A stretch of DNA of 64,000 bases from Oceanobacillus sp. HTM 045 (lineage in GTDB: Bacteria; Pseudomonadota; Alphaproteobacteria; Rhodobacterales; Rhodobacteraceae): assembly GCA_009733745.1 (NCBI GenBank), contig WNWL01000003.1, forward strand, positions 1 to 64,000, given 5' to 3'. Below, in pieces: positions 25,133 to 34,129 of the stretch. The stretch's first letter is position 1, and each line of letters opens with the position of its first letter. A model generated the notes under the pieces. That model searched no databases. It worked only from the letters and a program-made list of their open reading frames with translations, and was not told the DNA's origin. The position numbers and the translations under genes were made by a program.

Positions 25133-25828
25133 TCACGCAGCTAGGTAGCCGCCATCGACAGGCAGGATCGCGCCGTGAATGTAGGACGCCTCTTCCGACA
25201 GCAGGAAGGCGACGGCCTTCGCGATCTCTTCCGTGCGGGCCCACCGGCCGAGCGGTATTCGTGCGTCGATGCGCGCGCGGCGCTCGGGATCGTTTCGCGC
25301 GCCTTCAGAGATGCGGGTTTCCACCCAGCCGGGCGCGACGGCGTTGACCCTTACGCCCCGTGCGCCCCAAGACACCGCGAGCGACCGGGTCAGGGCCGCG
25401 ACCGCCCCCTTGCTGGTACCGTAGGCTGGCGCCACGGGGTTGCCGAACCAACTCCACATGGACGCGATGTTGACGACGGAACCTCCACCCCGTTCGAGCG
25501 CCGGGAGCGCGGCAGTTGCAGTCGTGAGAGCGGCGGTGACGTTAATCGACATCACCTTCTCGAAGACATCCGACTCCCATTCCTCTCCGAAGCGGATGAT
25601 CCCTGCGCAGGTGACAAGGCCTGCAAGCCTGTCGAGGCCGGAGAAGAGTCCCTCGCGCGCTTGGTGGTCAGTCACGTCGCATTCGATGAAGCGGGCGCCC
25701 GCGGGCATGTCCGCCTCACATTCCAGCCCCGCCGCGGTGACCTGCCAGCCCCGACCGGCGAGAAGGCGGGTCGTCGCTAGCCCGATACCGGTTCCGCCGC
25801 CGGTGACGACAACATGCCGGTCAGTCAT
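25133..25828 (-). CDS. SDR family oxidoreductase of the polyol operon
   Basis: This 231-residue classical SDR has the cofactor loop TGGGTGIG, CAG in LVTCAGI, catalytic YGTSK, and AILPVDGGYLAA at the C-terminus. ATG 25828 overlaps the end of the glycerol-dehydrogenase-like gene by 8 bp, so it is the last gene of the LacI-linked operon. An Asp-poor loop after the first strand makes cofactor prediction unsafe. It probably oxidises a sugar alcohol or an intermediate. Confidence 0.87.
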   Translation of the reverse strand: MTDRHVVVTGGGTGIGLATTRLLAGRGWQVTAAGLECEADMPAGARFIECDVTDHQAREGLFSGLDRLAGLVTCAGIIRFGEEWESDVFEKVMSINVTAALTTATAALPALERGGGSVVNIASMWSWFGNPVAPAYGTSKGAVAALTRSLAVSWGARGVRVNAVAPGWVETRISEGARNDPERRARIDARIPLGRWARTEEIAKAVAFLLSEEASYIHGAILPVDGGYLAA

Positions 25829-26885
25829 TTTTTCGTCCCCCGTTATCCAGCGACCGCATCGCCTCCACGAGGTCATCGACCGACAGCGGACGCATGTAGT
25901 TGCTGGCATAGGGTGCGGTCAGGGAGTGTTCGGCCATCCGGCAAAAATCCTCCCGGGCGCTGATTCCGAAGGAAGCGAACCCGGTGGGCAAACCGATACG
26001 GCGGAAGAACTCGGACAGCTCCTTGATTTCCGCCCGGCTTCCCTGCCCCGCGGCGAGCTGGGTCAGGGTGCCAAGGGCGACCATCTCGCCGTGGAGCAGA
26101 CCGGCGAGTTGCGGCATCAAGGAAAAGCCGCGCACCATCGAGTGGGCGATGGAAAGGCCACCGCTCTCGAAAGCAAGGCCGCTAAGCAGAATCGCCGCTT
26201 CGACCACGCGCTCGAATGCCGGCTCGGGTTCTGGGCCCGCCTGCATCGCCGCCTCGCCGTCTCGCAGCAGGATCTCGTGTGCCCTGCAGACGATGGCTTG
26301 GGTCAGCTCGGTAGGGGCGCCGCCGAAGAAGTTCTTTCCGCCGCCCGCCAGTGCACCGGCGAGTTCGAAGGGCTTCGACATCGCATCGCCGATACCGGCG
26401 GCGAGGAAGCGTCGCGGCGCACCAGCGATCACCGCGGTATCGACCAGCACGAAAGCCGGGTTCGTCCGCATGTGGCGCACGCCTTCGACCGCGTGATCGG
26501 CGGTATAGACAACCGCGATGTGGCTCGTCGGGCTGTCGTTGGAGGCGATGGTTGGAACAATGCCGACCGGGAGGCCGCTCTTGATTGCCGCTCCCTTGGC
26601 CGTGTCGATGGCCTTCCCGCCGCCGATCCCGAGCACCAACTGGGCTGTACCGAGTTCGGACGCGCAGGCGTCGATCTCGGCCGACGTGCATTCGCCGCCG
26701 AAGTCGAGCAACTGTGCGCCCGGCACCTGCTCAGCAAGTCGCGCACCGAGTAAGGCGCGCGCGACCGGGTCGATCACGATGGCGACCGTACCGCCCCCGG
26801 CGATCTCGATCTCATCGGCCAGCCGGTCGATGGCCCGCGGTCCCTGAACATAGCGCTGTGGAGCGCCGAGGATGCGAATGGTCAT
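25821..26885 (-). CDS. Glycerol-dehydrogenase-like iron-containing alcohol dehydrogenase
   Basis: This 354-residue member of the GldA branch of iron/zinc alcohol dehydrogenases has an NAD site in LGIGGGKAIDTAKGAA, PTIASNDSPTS, and metal ligands Asp in GIGDAMSK and His in SIAHSM and LLHGEMVALG. It would oxidise glycerol or a related polyol or hydroxy ketone. The gene starts 4 bp after the MalG-type permease gene. The natural substrate cannot be read from sequence. Confidence 0.87.
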   Translation of the reverse strand: MTIRILGAPQRYVQGPRAIDRLADEIEIAGGGTVAIVIDPVARALLGARLAEQVPGAQLLDFGGECTSAEIDACASELGTAQLVLGIGGGKAIDTAKGAAIKSGLPVGIVPTIASNDSPTSHIAVVYTADHAVEGVRHMRTNPAFVLVDTAVIAGAPRRFLAAGIGDAMSKPFELAGALAGGGKNFFGGAPTELTQAIVCRAHEILLRDGEAAMQAGPEPEPAFERVVEAAILLSGLAFESGGLSIAHSMVRGFSLMPQLAGLLHGEMVALGTLTQLAAGQGSRAEIKELSEFFRRIGLPTGFASFGISAREDFCRMAEHSLTAPYASNYMRPLSVDDLVEAMRSLDNGGRKND

Positions 26886-26889
26886 CGGC

Positions 26890-27732
26890 TCATCCCTTCA
26901 CGGCACCGGCGGTGAGTCCCTGAACGAAGTAGCGCGAGAGCATCACGAAGGCGGCGAAGAGGGGCATTGCGATTAGAGTTGAGCCCGCCATCACGTCTCC
27001 CCAGCGCAGGTCGAAGGCGCCGATCATCGACGCGAGGCCGAGAGGCACAGTCTTGTTCGCGTCCGAGCTGATCATCACCAGCGCGAAGGTGTAGTCGGTC
27101 CAAGAGAGCAGGAATGCGAAGATCGCGACCGTCACGAGGCCCGGTACGGACAGCGGCAGCACGACCCGCAGGAAGGCCCCCAGCCGCGTGCAGCCATCGA
27201 CCATCGCCGCCTCCTCCAGCTCGAACGGCATCGTCTTGAAGAAGCCCCAGAGGAACCAGACGCCAAGCGGCATCGTGATCGTCAAGTGGGAGATCACGAG
27301 CGACAGGAGCGAGCCGTTCAGCCCGACAGCCGTGAACATCGCGTAGAGCGGGATCGCCAGCAGGAGCGGGGGAAACATGTAGGCATAGAGCATCCCGGCG
27401 ATGATCATCTGCTTGCCGCGGATGCGCTGCCGCGTGACCCCGTAGGCGATCATGATGGACAGGATCATGGTGAGCGCCACGGTCGATAGCGCGACGATCA
27501 GGCTGTTGAGGAATTGCCGCGGATAGTCGGTCTGCGACAGCAGGCTGTAGTAGTAGTCGAGCGTCAGCTCCCGCGGGATCAGCGTCGGGTCGACCAGCAT
27601 CTCCTGCGTCGGGCGCAGGGAGGATGCGACCATCCAGTAGATCGGGAAGGCGCTGTAGACCGCCAGGATGATGGCCGCGACATAGATCGCGACGCGGCCG
27701 GGGATTCTGCGTGCTCCACTGCTCCGGGTCAT
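26890..27732 (-). CDS. MalG-type sugar ABC permease
   Basis: This 280-residue inner-membrane permease has six predicted segments and the ATPase-contact loop EEAAMVDGCTRLGAFLRVVLPLSVPG (EAA motif). It forms the pore with the MalF-type protein encoded upstream, whose stop overlaps its start by ATGA. The substrate is likely a sugar, polyol or glycerol derivative given the kinase and dehydrogenases. Confidence 0.9.
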   Translation of the reverse strand: MTRSSGARRIPGRVAIYVAAIILAVYSAFPIYWMVASSLRPTQEMLVDPTLIPRELTLDYYYSLLSQTDYPRQFLNSLIVALSTVALTMILSIMIAYGVTRQRIRGKQMIIAGMLYAYMFPPLLLAIPLYAMFTAVGLNGSLLSLVISHLTITMPLGVWFLWGFFKTMPFELEEAAMVDGCTRLGAFLRVVLPLSVPGLVTVAIFAFLLSWTDYTFALVMISSDANKTVPLGLASMIGAFDLRWGDVMAGSTLIAMPLFAAFVMLSRYFVQGLTAGAVKG

Positions 27733-28589
27733 TTCCCACCCTCGATCGGGAAGACGCGGAAATAGACAGTTACCGCGATCATAAGGACGAAGAACGAGAG
27801 CGTCGCAACCGCCGCGCCGCTACCGATATCGTAGAGCTTGAATGCCATCCGGTACGAGAGGACGGGAAGGTGCTCGGTCGCGCCGAGAGGGCCGCCGCCG
27901 GTCGTCAGCCAGATGACGTCGAACTTGTTGAACATCCAGACACCGCGCAGAAGGATGATGACGGTCAGGATCGGCCGGAGCGACGGGAGGGTGACGTGGA
28001 AGAACCGCCGCACCGGGCCCGCACCGTCGACCCGCGCCGCCTCGTAGAGCTGGGTCGGTACGGTCTGCAGGCCAGCCAGAAAGGTCGTGGTCACGAACGG
28101 GGTCCAGAGCCAGACCGAGATCAGGATCACCGAGACCATCGAGGCCGTCTCCGTCTCGAACCAGTAGATCGGCGGCAGGCCCAGGTCGTCCATCGTGATG
28201 GTGACAATCCCGAGCGACCCGTCGACCATCCACTTGAAGACCAGAACGGCGATGACTGTGGGAAGCAGGTAGGGCAGGAACGCGATCCCGCGCAGCAGCG
28301 CCCGCCCGAAGAACGGCTGGTTCAGCAGCAGTGCGAAGCCGATACCTAAGACCACCTGCAGGATGATTGCGAGCCCGGCATAGACGATGCCGTTCCAGAG
28401 CGCGCTCCAGAACTCGCCGCTGCCTAGCACCTCGGCATAATTCGCGAAGCCGGCCCAGACCGGGTCGGCGGTCAGCGACGGGATCTCGTAGAAGCTCAGC
28501 GAAACCGCGTAAAGCGCGGGGCCGACGATGAGCACCAGCGTCGCGACGACGCCAACGGCCAGGAAGCCGGGCAGCAGCCAGCGGGTCAT
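27729..28589 (-). CDS. MalF-type sugar ABC permease
   Basis: This 286-residue permease has six hydrophobic segments and the EAA loop YEAARVDGAGPVRRFFHVTLPSLRP. It partners the MalG-type permease and lies 52 bp after the binding-protein gene. Family members import sugars, sn-glycerol 3-phosphate and polyols. Confidence 0.9.
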   Translation of the reverse strand: MTRWLLPGFLAVGVVATLVLIVGPALYAVSLSFYEIPSLTADPVWAGFANYAEVLGSGEFWSALWNGIVYAGLAIILQVVLGIGFALLLNQPFFGRALLRGIAFLPYLLPTVIAVLVFKWMVDGSLGIVTITMDDLGLPPIYWFETETASMVSVILISVWLWTPFVTTTFLAGLQTVPTQLYEAARVDGAGPVRRFFHVTLPSLRPILTVIILLRGVWMFNKFDVIWLTTGGGPLGATEHLPVLSYRMAFKLYDIGSGAAVATLSFFVLMIAVTVYFRVFPIEGGK

Positions 28590-28641
28590 TCGAAACTCCC
28601 GTTGCGGGCGGGCGGGGGGCGCGAAGCCCCCCGCGGCAGGC

Positions 28642-29970
28642 TCAGGCGATCAGCTCGCGGATCCGTGCGGCGGTCTTTTCGACCGCCTCCGCGGAGTCGG
28701 TCCCGCGGAGGATCTTCTCCTGGAGCATTTCCGGCATCGCAAAGGATTCGAACACCTTGCCCGGCCGTACGTCCGGCTCCGGCCCCTGCGTGTCGATCGA
28801 CGTGACGATCACGGACGGATCGGTGACCAGCCGCCGCATCGTCTCGATCTCGGTCGCGTACTTCGTGATCATCGGGTGATCGCGCCAGCGCTGGTCCTCG
28901 TAGATGTCGAGGCGGGTCGGTTGGAAGTGCACCGGTGCGGTATGCAGGAAGTCGACCATCTTCTCGGTCGTCAGCCAGCGCATGAACTCCATCGACGGGC
29001 CGGTGTTGGGCGTGTCCAGCACGACCCAGCCGTCGTAGCCATGACTGGCCGCGGTCTGCTGACCGGCGCTGTCCATGTAGGGCATGATGCCGAGGTTCTC
29101 GGCAACCGCCGGGTTGTCCCGCTCCGCCGACTCGATGACTCGGCCGGCATAGGCGCCATGTCCCACCGTGCCCGCGACCACGTTGGACAGGACATCCGCA
29201 TAGCTCGCCTGCAGCGATCCCGGCGGCATCGTCTCGTGGAGCCGTGCCATGAAGTCGAGATAGGCGGCCACACGCGGCTTCATCTCGTCGTTGTCGAGAA
29301 CCACGTTCCACTGGTCGTCGAAGATTTTCACGCCCTCGGCCCACATGAAGGCGAAGGACATCCAGTTGGACGCACCGTTCGATCCGATCGGAAAGAGGCA
29401 CCCCTTCTGCCGCCCGTCGACCAGCGCCTCGCAGTTCGACGCGAACGCGTCCCAAGTGGTGGGGATCGAGAGCCCGCCCTTCTCGTACAGGTCCTTGCGG
29501 TAGTAGATCAGCGCGAGATTGTAGTCGAAAGGGTACCAGTAGACCTTGTCGTCGAGCGGGAAGAGGATGTTGTTACCCCACTCGTACTCGTCCGTCAGCT
29601 CGTTGAGAGGCACGATCTGCCCCTCTTCGGCAAGCAGGAGGACGTGGCCGATGAAGCCGACATTCGCCACGTCGTAGGGATTGCCGGAGCGGATACCGTT
29701 GGTGATCTTCGTGAAGCTCTCGCCGAGCGGCACGGAATCCACAATCACCTCGCGGCCGGTCTTCTCCTCGTACTCCTTCGCCGCGTCTGTGAAGAAGGCC
29801 AGCGTGCCCTTGCCTGTCTCGCAGTTCAGGAAGCGGATCGGCTGCCCGCCAGCGGCGTGGACCGCCGGCGCGGCCAGGCCGGAAAGCGCCAGCCCGGCGC
29901 CGAGCCCGCCGGCGCCCTTGAGCGCCTGCCGGCGGGAAATCATCCCTCTTCGGGTTTTCATGTCGGTCAT
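28642..29970 (-). CDS. Sugar-type ABC substrate-binding protein with Tat signal
   Basis: This 442-residue extracellular solute-binding protein (family 1) has a twin-arginine leader (MISRRQALKGAGGLGAGLALSG) ending near AVHAAGG. The mature domain starts IRFLNCETGKGTLAFFTDAAKEYEEKTGREVIVDSVP and includes LALIYYRKDLYEKGGLSIPTTWDAF, typical of carbohydrate receptors. It sits in the operon between the MalK-type ATPase gene and the permeases. The ligand is unknown. Confidence 0.9.
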   Translation of the reverse strand: MTDMKTRRGMISRRQALKGAGGLGAGLALSGLAAPAVHAAGGQPIRFLNCETGKGTLAFFTDAAKEYEEKTGREVIVDSVPLGESFTKITNGIRSGNPYDVANVGFIGHVLLLAEEGQIVPLNELTDEYEWGNNILFPLDDKVYWYPFDYNLALIYYRKDLYEKGGLSIPTTWDAFASNCEALVDGRQKGCLFPIGSNGASNWMSFAFMWAEGVKIFDDQWNVVLDNDEMKPRVAAYLDFMARLHETMPPGSLQASYADVLSNVVAGTVGHGAYAGRVIESAERDNPAVAENLGIMPYMDSAGQQTAASHGYDGWVVLDTPNTGPSMEFMRWLTTEKMVDFLHTAPVHFQPTRLDIYEDQRWRDHPMITKYATEIETMRRLVTDPSVIVTSIDTQGPEPDVRPGKVFESFAMPEMLQEKILRGTDSAEAVEKTAARIRELIA

Positions 29971-30021
29971 CGTTTTCCTCCCATCTGCCGCGTCGGTCGC
30001 GGTCGTTTCGAATTGCCCGGC

Positions 30022-31083
30022 TCAGCCCTCCCCGGCTGTCGCAAGGCGCTCGCCGCTGTCACGGTCGAACAGGTGGATCGCCGCTTCCGGAGCGGCGACC
30101 GTGATGGTTTCGTTGATGGCGATATCGTCTCGACGGCCGGTCATCGACCGCACGCGGTGGCCGCCAAGGTCGCCGATGAACAGCGTCTGCGAACCGAGTT
30201 GCTCGATGCCCTGGACCTGGAGGCTCGCTCCGCCCGGGGTCGGCACAAGTGCCTCCGGCCTCACGCCCGCGAGGACCGGCCCGTCGGCCGCGCCGGAAGG
30301 CGCGGGCAGGTACACGCCATCGGACAGGACGAGCCTTCCGCCGGCGACTTCGGCCTCGATAAGGTTCATCTCCGGCGATCCGATGAAGCCGGCGACGAAG
30401 GCATTCGCCGGGCGGTCGTAGACCTCCAGCGGCGAGCCGATCTGCTGCACCTTGCCGTCGCGCATGATGACGATGCGGTCGGCCAGCGTCATCGCCTCGG
30501 TCTGGTCGTGGGTGACGTACAGCATTGCCTTGCCGATCCGGCGCTGCAGCAACGCGATCTCCTCGCGCATCCGCGCCCGCAGCTTGGCGTCGAGGTTCGA
30601 CAACGGCTCGTCGAGCAGGAACACCGCCGGGTCGCGAACCAGCGCACGGCCGAGCGCGACGCGCTGCATCTGGCCACCGGAGAGTTGCCCCGGCTTGCGG
30701 TCGAGCAGATGGGTTATATCGAGCATCCGCGCCGCGTCGTCGACGCGCCGGGCTATCTCGGCCGCCGGCATCCCGCGCATCTTCAAGCCGAAGGCCATGT
30801 TGGCGTGGATCGTCTTGTGCGGATAGAGCGCGTAGTTCTGAAACACCATCGCGATGTCCCGGTCCTTCGGCTCGAGGCTCGTGACGTCGCGCCCCTCGAT
30901 CAGGAGCTGCCCCGAACTGATACTCTCGAGCCCGGCGACCATGCGGAGCGTGGTCGACTTCCCGCAGCCGGACGGGCCGAGCAGAACGATCAGCTCGCCC
31001 TTCGCGACCTCCAGGTCCACGCCTTCGACCGCGACCACCTTGCCGAAGGTCTTGCGCATCTTGCGAATGCTGACCTCTGCCAT
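30022..31083 (-). CDS. MalK/UgpC-type sugar ABC ATPase
   Basis: This 353-residue ATPase has Walker A GPSGCGKST, Q-loop FQNYALYPH, signature LSGGQMQR, Walker B VFLLDEPLSNLD and switch His in THDQTEAM. A C-terminal OB-type regulatory domain follows (about 240-353). ATG 31083 overlaps the kinase stop by ATGA. It energises the MalF/MalG pair. Confidence 0.92.
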   Translation of the reverse strand: MAEVSIRKMRKTFGKVVAVEGVDLEVAKGELIVLLGPSGCGKSTTLRMVAGLESISSGQLLIEGRDVTSLEPKDRDIAMVFQNYALYPHKTIHANMAFGLKMRGMPAAEIARRVDDAARMLDITHLLDRKPGQLSGGQMQRVALGRALVRDPAVFLLDEPLSNLDAKLRARMREEIALLQRRIGKAMLYVTHDQTEAMTLADRIVIMRDGKVQQIGSPLEVYDRPANAFVAGFIGSPEMNLIEAEVAGGRLVLSDGVYLPAPSGAADGPVLAGVRPEALVPTPGGASLQVQGIEQLGSQTLFIGDLGGHRVRSMTGRRDDIAINETITVAAPEAAIHLFDRDSGERLATAGEG

Positions 31084-32579
31084 CAGACGACCCCGCTTGC
31101 GGACCGGACGATGCGGTGATTGACCGGAGTCAGAGCGTCCTTCGCGGCGCGGAAGGCCGCGAACGCTTCGTCGTAGACTGCCTTCACATCGGCATCGGGC
31201 TCCAGCGTCTCGGCGACCCGGATCAGCGCGGCGGCACCGTCCGTTCCATTGATCGCGCCAGCGCCAATACCGGCGATGAGGGCCGCCCCGTAGGAGGCAT
31301 CACCTTGCTCGGGCACTTCTATCACCAGCCCGGTGACATCGGCGATGATCTGGCGCCAGAGCGCGCTTCTGGTTCCACCACCGACCAGCCGGGCGGTTCC
31401 GAACCCCATTCCGCGGCCTTCGAGCACCGTGAGACAGTCCCGCAGGGTGAAGGCGATACCCTCATAGAGCGCTCGGCACATATGAGCGGCGCCGTGCGCG
31501 AAACCGAGCCCGACGAATGACGCGCGCAGGTCCGGATCCCAGTACGGGCTCCGCTCTCCGTTTAGATAGGGGTGAAAGAGCAGCCCTTCGCATCCGGCAG
31601 GGGCGCTCCGAGCCAGTTCGTCCATTCCGTCGAAGCCGCTCTCGGCGAATAGCGCATCGCGCAGCCACCTATGCGCCGAAGCGCAGGAATTGGTGCCGAG
31701 GATGGCGTAGCAATGACCTTCCACGAGGTGCGGATAGTGGATCACGTCATCGGAGAATTCGGGCTCCGAAGTCAGAGTCGAGACCGTTCCCGCCGTCGCG
31801 AGTTTTAGTGCGCCGATGCCGGGGCGGATCATCCCGGCGGAGAAGGTCTCGGCGTTGGTGTCAGACGTACCGCAAATCACTGGCGTACCCGCACGCAGAC
31901 CGGTCTCCGCCGCGGCAGATGCAGTAACCTCTCCAGTCACCTCGGTGGACCCGACGATCTCTGGCAGTGCTTCCACCGGGATGCCAGCCATGCCACAGAG
32001 ATCGCTCGACCAGCCGCCGTTTTTCGCGTCGGCGAGCATCATGCCCCAGGCATCGGTGTTATCGGTCGCATCGCTGCCGTCGAGGCGGCGGCGCAGCCAG
32101 TCCTTCGCCGGGCGAATGCGGGCAATGCGGGCGTGGGTTTCGGGCTCTTCATCGCGGAGCCACATCAGTTGCGGAAGGGTCCAGGTCGCGCTGATCCGGT
32201 TGCCGGACAGCTCGAGGATCCGCGCGCCCTGCCGGCCGCGCTCGCGGGCGACCTGCGCACCCGATCGCTGGTCGTTCCACATGATCGCGGGACGCAGGAT
32301 CTCGCCCTGAGAGTCCTCCAGGACGTGAGTATGCGCCCCTGCAGTGATTGAGATCGCCACAATGCGTCCGCTATCCACACCCTGAGTCCAGAGCTGGGCC
32401 ATCGTGTCGACGAGAGCGCCCCACCAGCCCTCCGGATCCTGCTCGCTGTAGCCGGTTTTGGGCACCAGAGTTTCGATTGCCGTGGAGGCGGCGGCGACCA
32501 CGCGCCCGTCGAGGGCAATCGCCGTCGATTTCAACGAGCCGGCACCGAGGTCGATGCCGAGCAGCAATTCGTCAGACAT
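31083..32579 (-). CDS. FGGY-family carbohydrate kinase (xylulokinase-like)
   Basis: This 498-residue kinase has the ATP-binding N-terminus LLLGIDLGAGSLKSTAI and the WNDQRS segment typical of xylulokinases. The C-terminal domain has RLVGGGTRSALWRQIIADV and GDASYGAALIAG. It phosphorylates a sugar, ketose or polyol that enters through the adjacent ABC importer. ATG 32579 overlaps the flavoenzyme stop by 8 bp; a longer frame exists but would run deep into that gene. Xylulose is only one of several possible substrates. Confidence 0.88.
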   Translation of the reverse strand: MSDELLLGIDLGAGSLKSTAIALDGRVVAAASTAIETLVPKTGYSEQDPEGWWGALVDTMAQLWTQGVDSGRIVAISITAGAHTHVLEDSQGEILRPAIMWNDQRSGAQVARERGRQGARILELSGNRISATWTLPQLMWLRDEEPETHARIARIRPAKDWLRRRLDGSDATDNTDAWGMMLADAKNGGWSSDLCGMAGIPVEALPEIVGSTEVTGEVTASAAAETGLRAGTPVICGTSDTNAETFSAGMIRPGIGALKLATAGTVSTLTSEPEFSDDVIHYPHLVEGHCYAILGTNSCASAHRWLRDALFAESGFDGMDELARSAPAGCEGLLFHPYLNGERSPYWDPDLRASFVGLGFAHGAAHMCRALYEGIAFTLRDCLTVLEGRGMGFGTARLVGGGTRSALWRQIIADVTGLVIEVPEQGDASYGAALIAGIGAGAINGTDGAAALIRVAETLEPDADVKAVYDEAFAAFRAAKDALTPVNHRIVRSASGVV

Positions 32580-34029
32580 TGACGCCTCGGTCACGGTAGG
32601 GATCGACAGCGCCTTCGCGCGCGGGAAAGCCAAGCTTGCCGGGGTTGAACAGGTTCTGCGGGTCGATGGCCTGCTTCACCTTTCGCAGCAGATCCATCCC
32701 GACGCCGTGCTCACCATCCATCCACGGTGCCCGGAAGAGGCCGCTCCCGTGGTGATGGGCGATGGAACCGCCATGCGCCAAGGTTTCGCCCTCCGCGATC
32801 TCCCACATCCGGGCATGAAGGGGAAGCGCCGCGGACTGCTCCATCGGCGGCAGCCGGAACGTCATGTATTGGCAGACGCCTTCCGGGTAGACATGCGACC
32901 AGTGAGCGCTGAAATGCGCCTCCGGATGCAGTTCGGCGACCTGCGCGGCGATGGTGTCGTAGAGAGCAGCCGCCTTCGACCAGTTCACGGTGACCTCGAT
33001 CGTGTCGTTGTAGTAACCCCGATCGAGCCACTGCTTGGTAATCGAGACGTATCTCTTCTCCCGCCATTCGTCGAACGGGCGCGTCTCGGTCTCGACAGCG
33101 TCATATTCCAACGCGAGCCGCCTGACCAGTTCGGCCTCCGCCGCGACGATGCTTTCCTCACCACAGACGACGATGTTCGCCATGACCGGGCGCTGCGAGA
33201 ACGCATCGATCCCGCCCGTTCGTCCAGAAGTCTCCTTTTCGTCGTAGAGCCTGACTATCCGCGGATGCAGCCCCGCCTGCATGACCCGTTTCGCGAGATC
33301 GAGAGCGGCGGCACGGCCCGGCAACGCGAAAACGATCTTTTCCTCGGCCTCGGGCAGTTTCCAGATCCGCAGCGTCAGTTCGGTGATGATGGCGAGGGTT
33401 CCCTCGTTGCCCACGATCAGGTCGAGCACGGACGGCCCCGTGGCGCGCTTCGGCAGGGGGCGGACTTCGATGGTACGGCCATCCGGCAAGACAGCCTTCA
33501 GCCCGACGACGATGTTCTCGATCTTTCCGAAACGGCTGGATTCCTGCCCGCCGCCGCGGCACGCCGCCCACCCGCCGACCGTCGAGATGGTTAACGACTG
33601 CGGGAGATGGCCCGAAGTATAGCCCTGAGCATTCAGTGCCTCCTCGAAGGCGCCGCCATTCATCCCCGCCTCAACGGTCACCAGATGGTTGTCCGCGTCC
33701 ACGGCACGAATCCGGTTCATGCGCTGCATATCGACCATGAGTTCGTCACCGAGAGGGATCGTGCCACCCAGCACGCCCGATCCGCTTCCGTAGGGGATTA
33801 CAGGCAAGTCGTGCTCGGCGGCGGCGCGGACAATGCCCGCCACCTCATCTGTCGTGGCAGGGCGAAGCACCAGCCCCGGAAGGGTCCCGACCCGCGAACC
33901 TTCGCGCGCACGGAAATTGGCGTAGGGAAGACGGTCGTGGCAGTAGCCTGCCCGCTCCTCTTCCTGAACGAAGACATTGTCCGCGCCAATCAGCCCGGCA
34001 AATTCCGCGGCTAGGTCGTGATCCTTCAA
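32572..34029 (-). CDS. FAD-linked oxidase, alkyl-DHAP synthase/glycolate oxidase-like
   Basis: This flavoprotein of about 485 residues belongs to the VAO/PCMH family. Its FAD-binding N-terminal half contains PVIPYGSGSGVLGG and SLTISTVGGWAACRGGGQESSRFGKIEN. The C-terminus has GGSIAHHHGSG followed by KQAIDPQNLFNPGKLGF. The triple His is the hallmark of alkyl-dihydroxyacetone-phosphate synthases rather than GlcD. I prefer TTG 34029, with AAGGGG 7 nt upstream. ATG 34062 is possible but has poor spacing and lies 6 bp from the candidate operator. It is the first gene of the operon controlled downstream of lacI. The substrate is unknown. Confidence 0.83.
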   Translation of the reverse strand: MKDHDLAAEFAGLIGADNVFVQEEERAGYCHDRLPYANFRAREGSRVGTLPGLVLRPATTDEVAGIVRAAAEHDLPVIPYGSGSGVLGGTIPLGDELMVDMQRMNRIRAVDADNHLVTVEAGMNGGAFEEALNAQGYTSGHLPQSLTISTVGGWAACRGGGQESSRFGKIENIVVGLKAVLPDGRTIEVRPLPKRATGPSVLDLIVGNEGTLAIITELTLRIWKLPEAEEKIVFALPGRAAALDLAKRVMQAGLHPRIVRLYDEKETSGRTGGIDAFSQRPVMANIVVCGEESIVAAEAELVRRLALEYDAVETETRPFDEWREKRYVSITKQWLDRGYYNDTIEVTVNWSKAAALYDTIAAQVAELHPEAHFSAHWSHVYPEGVCQYMTFRLPPMEQSAALPLHARMWEIAEGETLAHGGSIAHHHGSGLFRAPWMDGEHGVGMDLLRKVKQAIDPQNLFNPGKLGFPAREGAVDPYRDRGVNV

Positions 34030-34067
34030 GGCTGCACCCCTTTTGGTCCAATTCTTGGGCATCAGCC

Positions 34068-34089
34068 CTTGCGCAAACGTTTGCGCAAG
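34068..34089. promoter_or_regulatory. LacI-type operator, 22-bp perfect palindrome
   Basis: CTTGCGCAAAC at 34068-34078 is followed directly by its exact reverse complement at 34079-34089. The central CG and symmetric GCGCAAACG half sites are typical of LacI-family operators. It lies just downstream of lacI and over the expected transcription start of the catabolic operon, which fits repression. Confidence 0.85.
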
Positions 34090-34092
34090 CAC

Positions 34093-34121
34093 TTTGAAGC
34101 AGTTCGGCCGAATCGTGTCAA
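34093..34121 (-). promoter_or_regulatory. Promoter of the LacI-controlled operon
   Basis: On the minus strand a perfect -35 TTGACA (34116-34121) is spaced 17 bp from a weak -10 TTCAAA (34093-34098). The predicted start near 34086 falls inside the 22-bp palindrome. Confidence 0.55.
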
Positions 34122-34129
34122 GTGCTCAT

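Noticed and set aside
28528-31119. 863-codon plus-strand frame across a sugar transporter
   Set aside because: Antisense to the binding protein and MalK-type ATPase. It crosses two genes and has no domain features.
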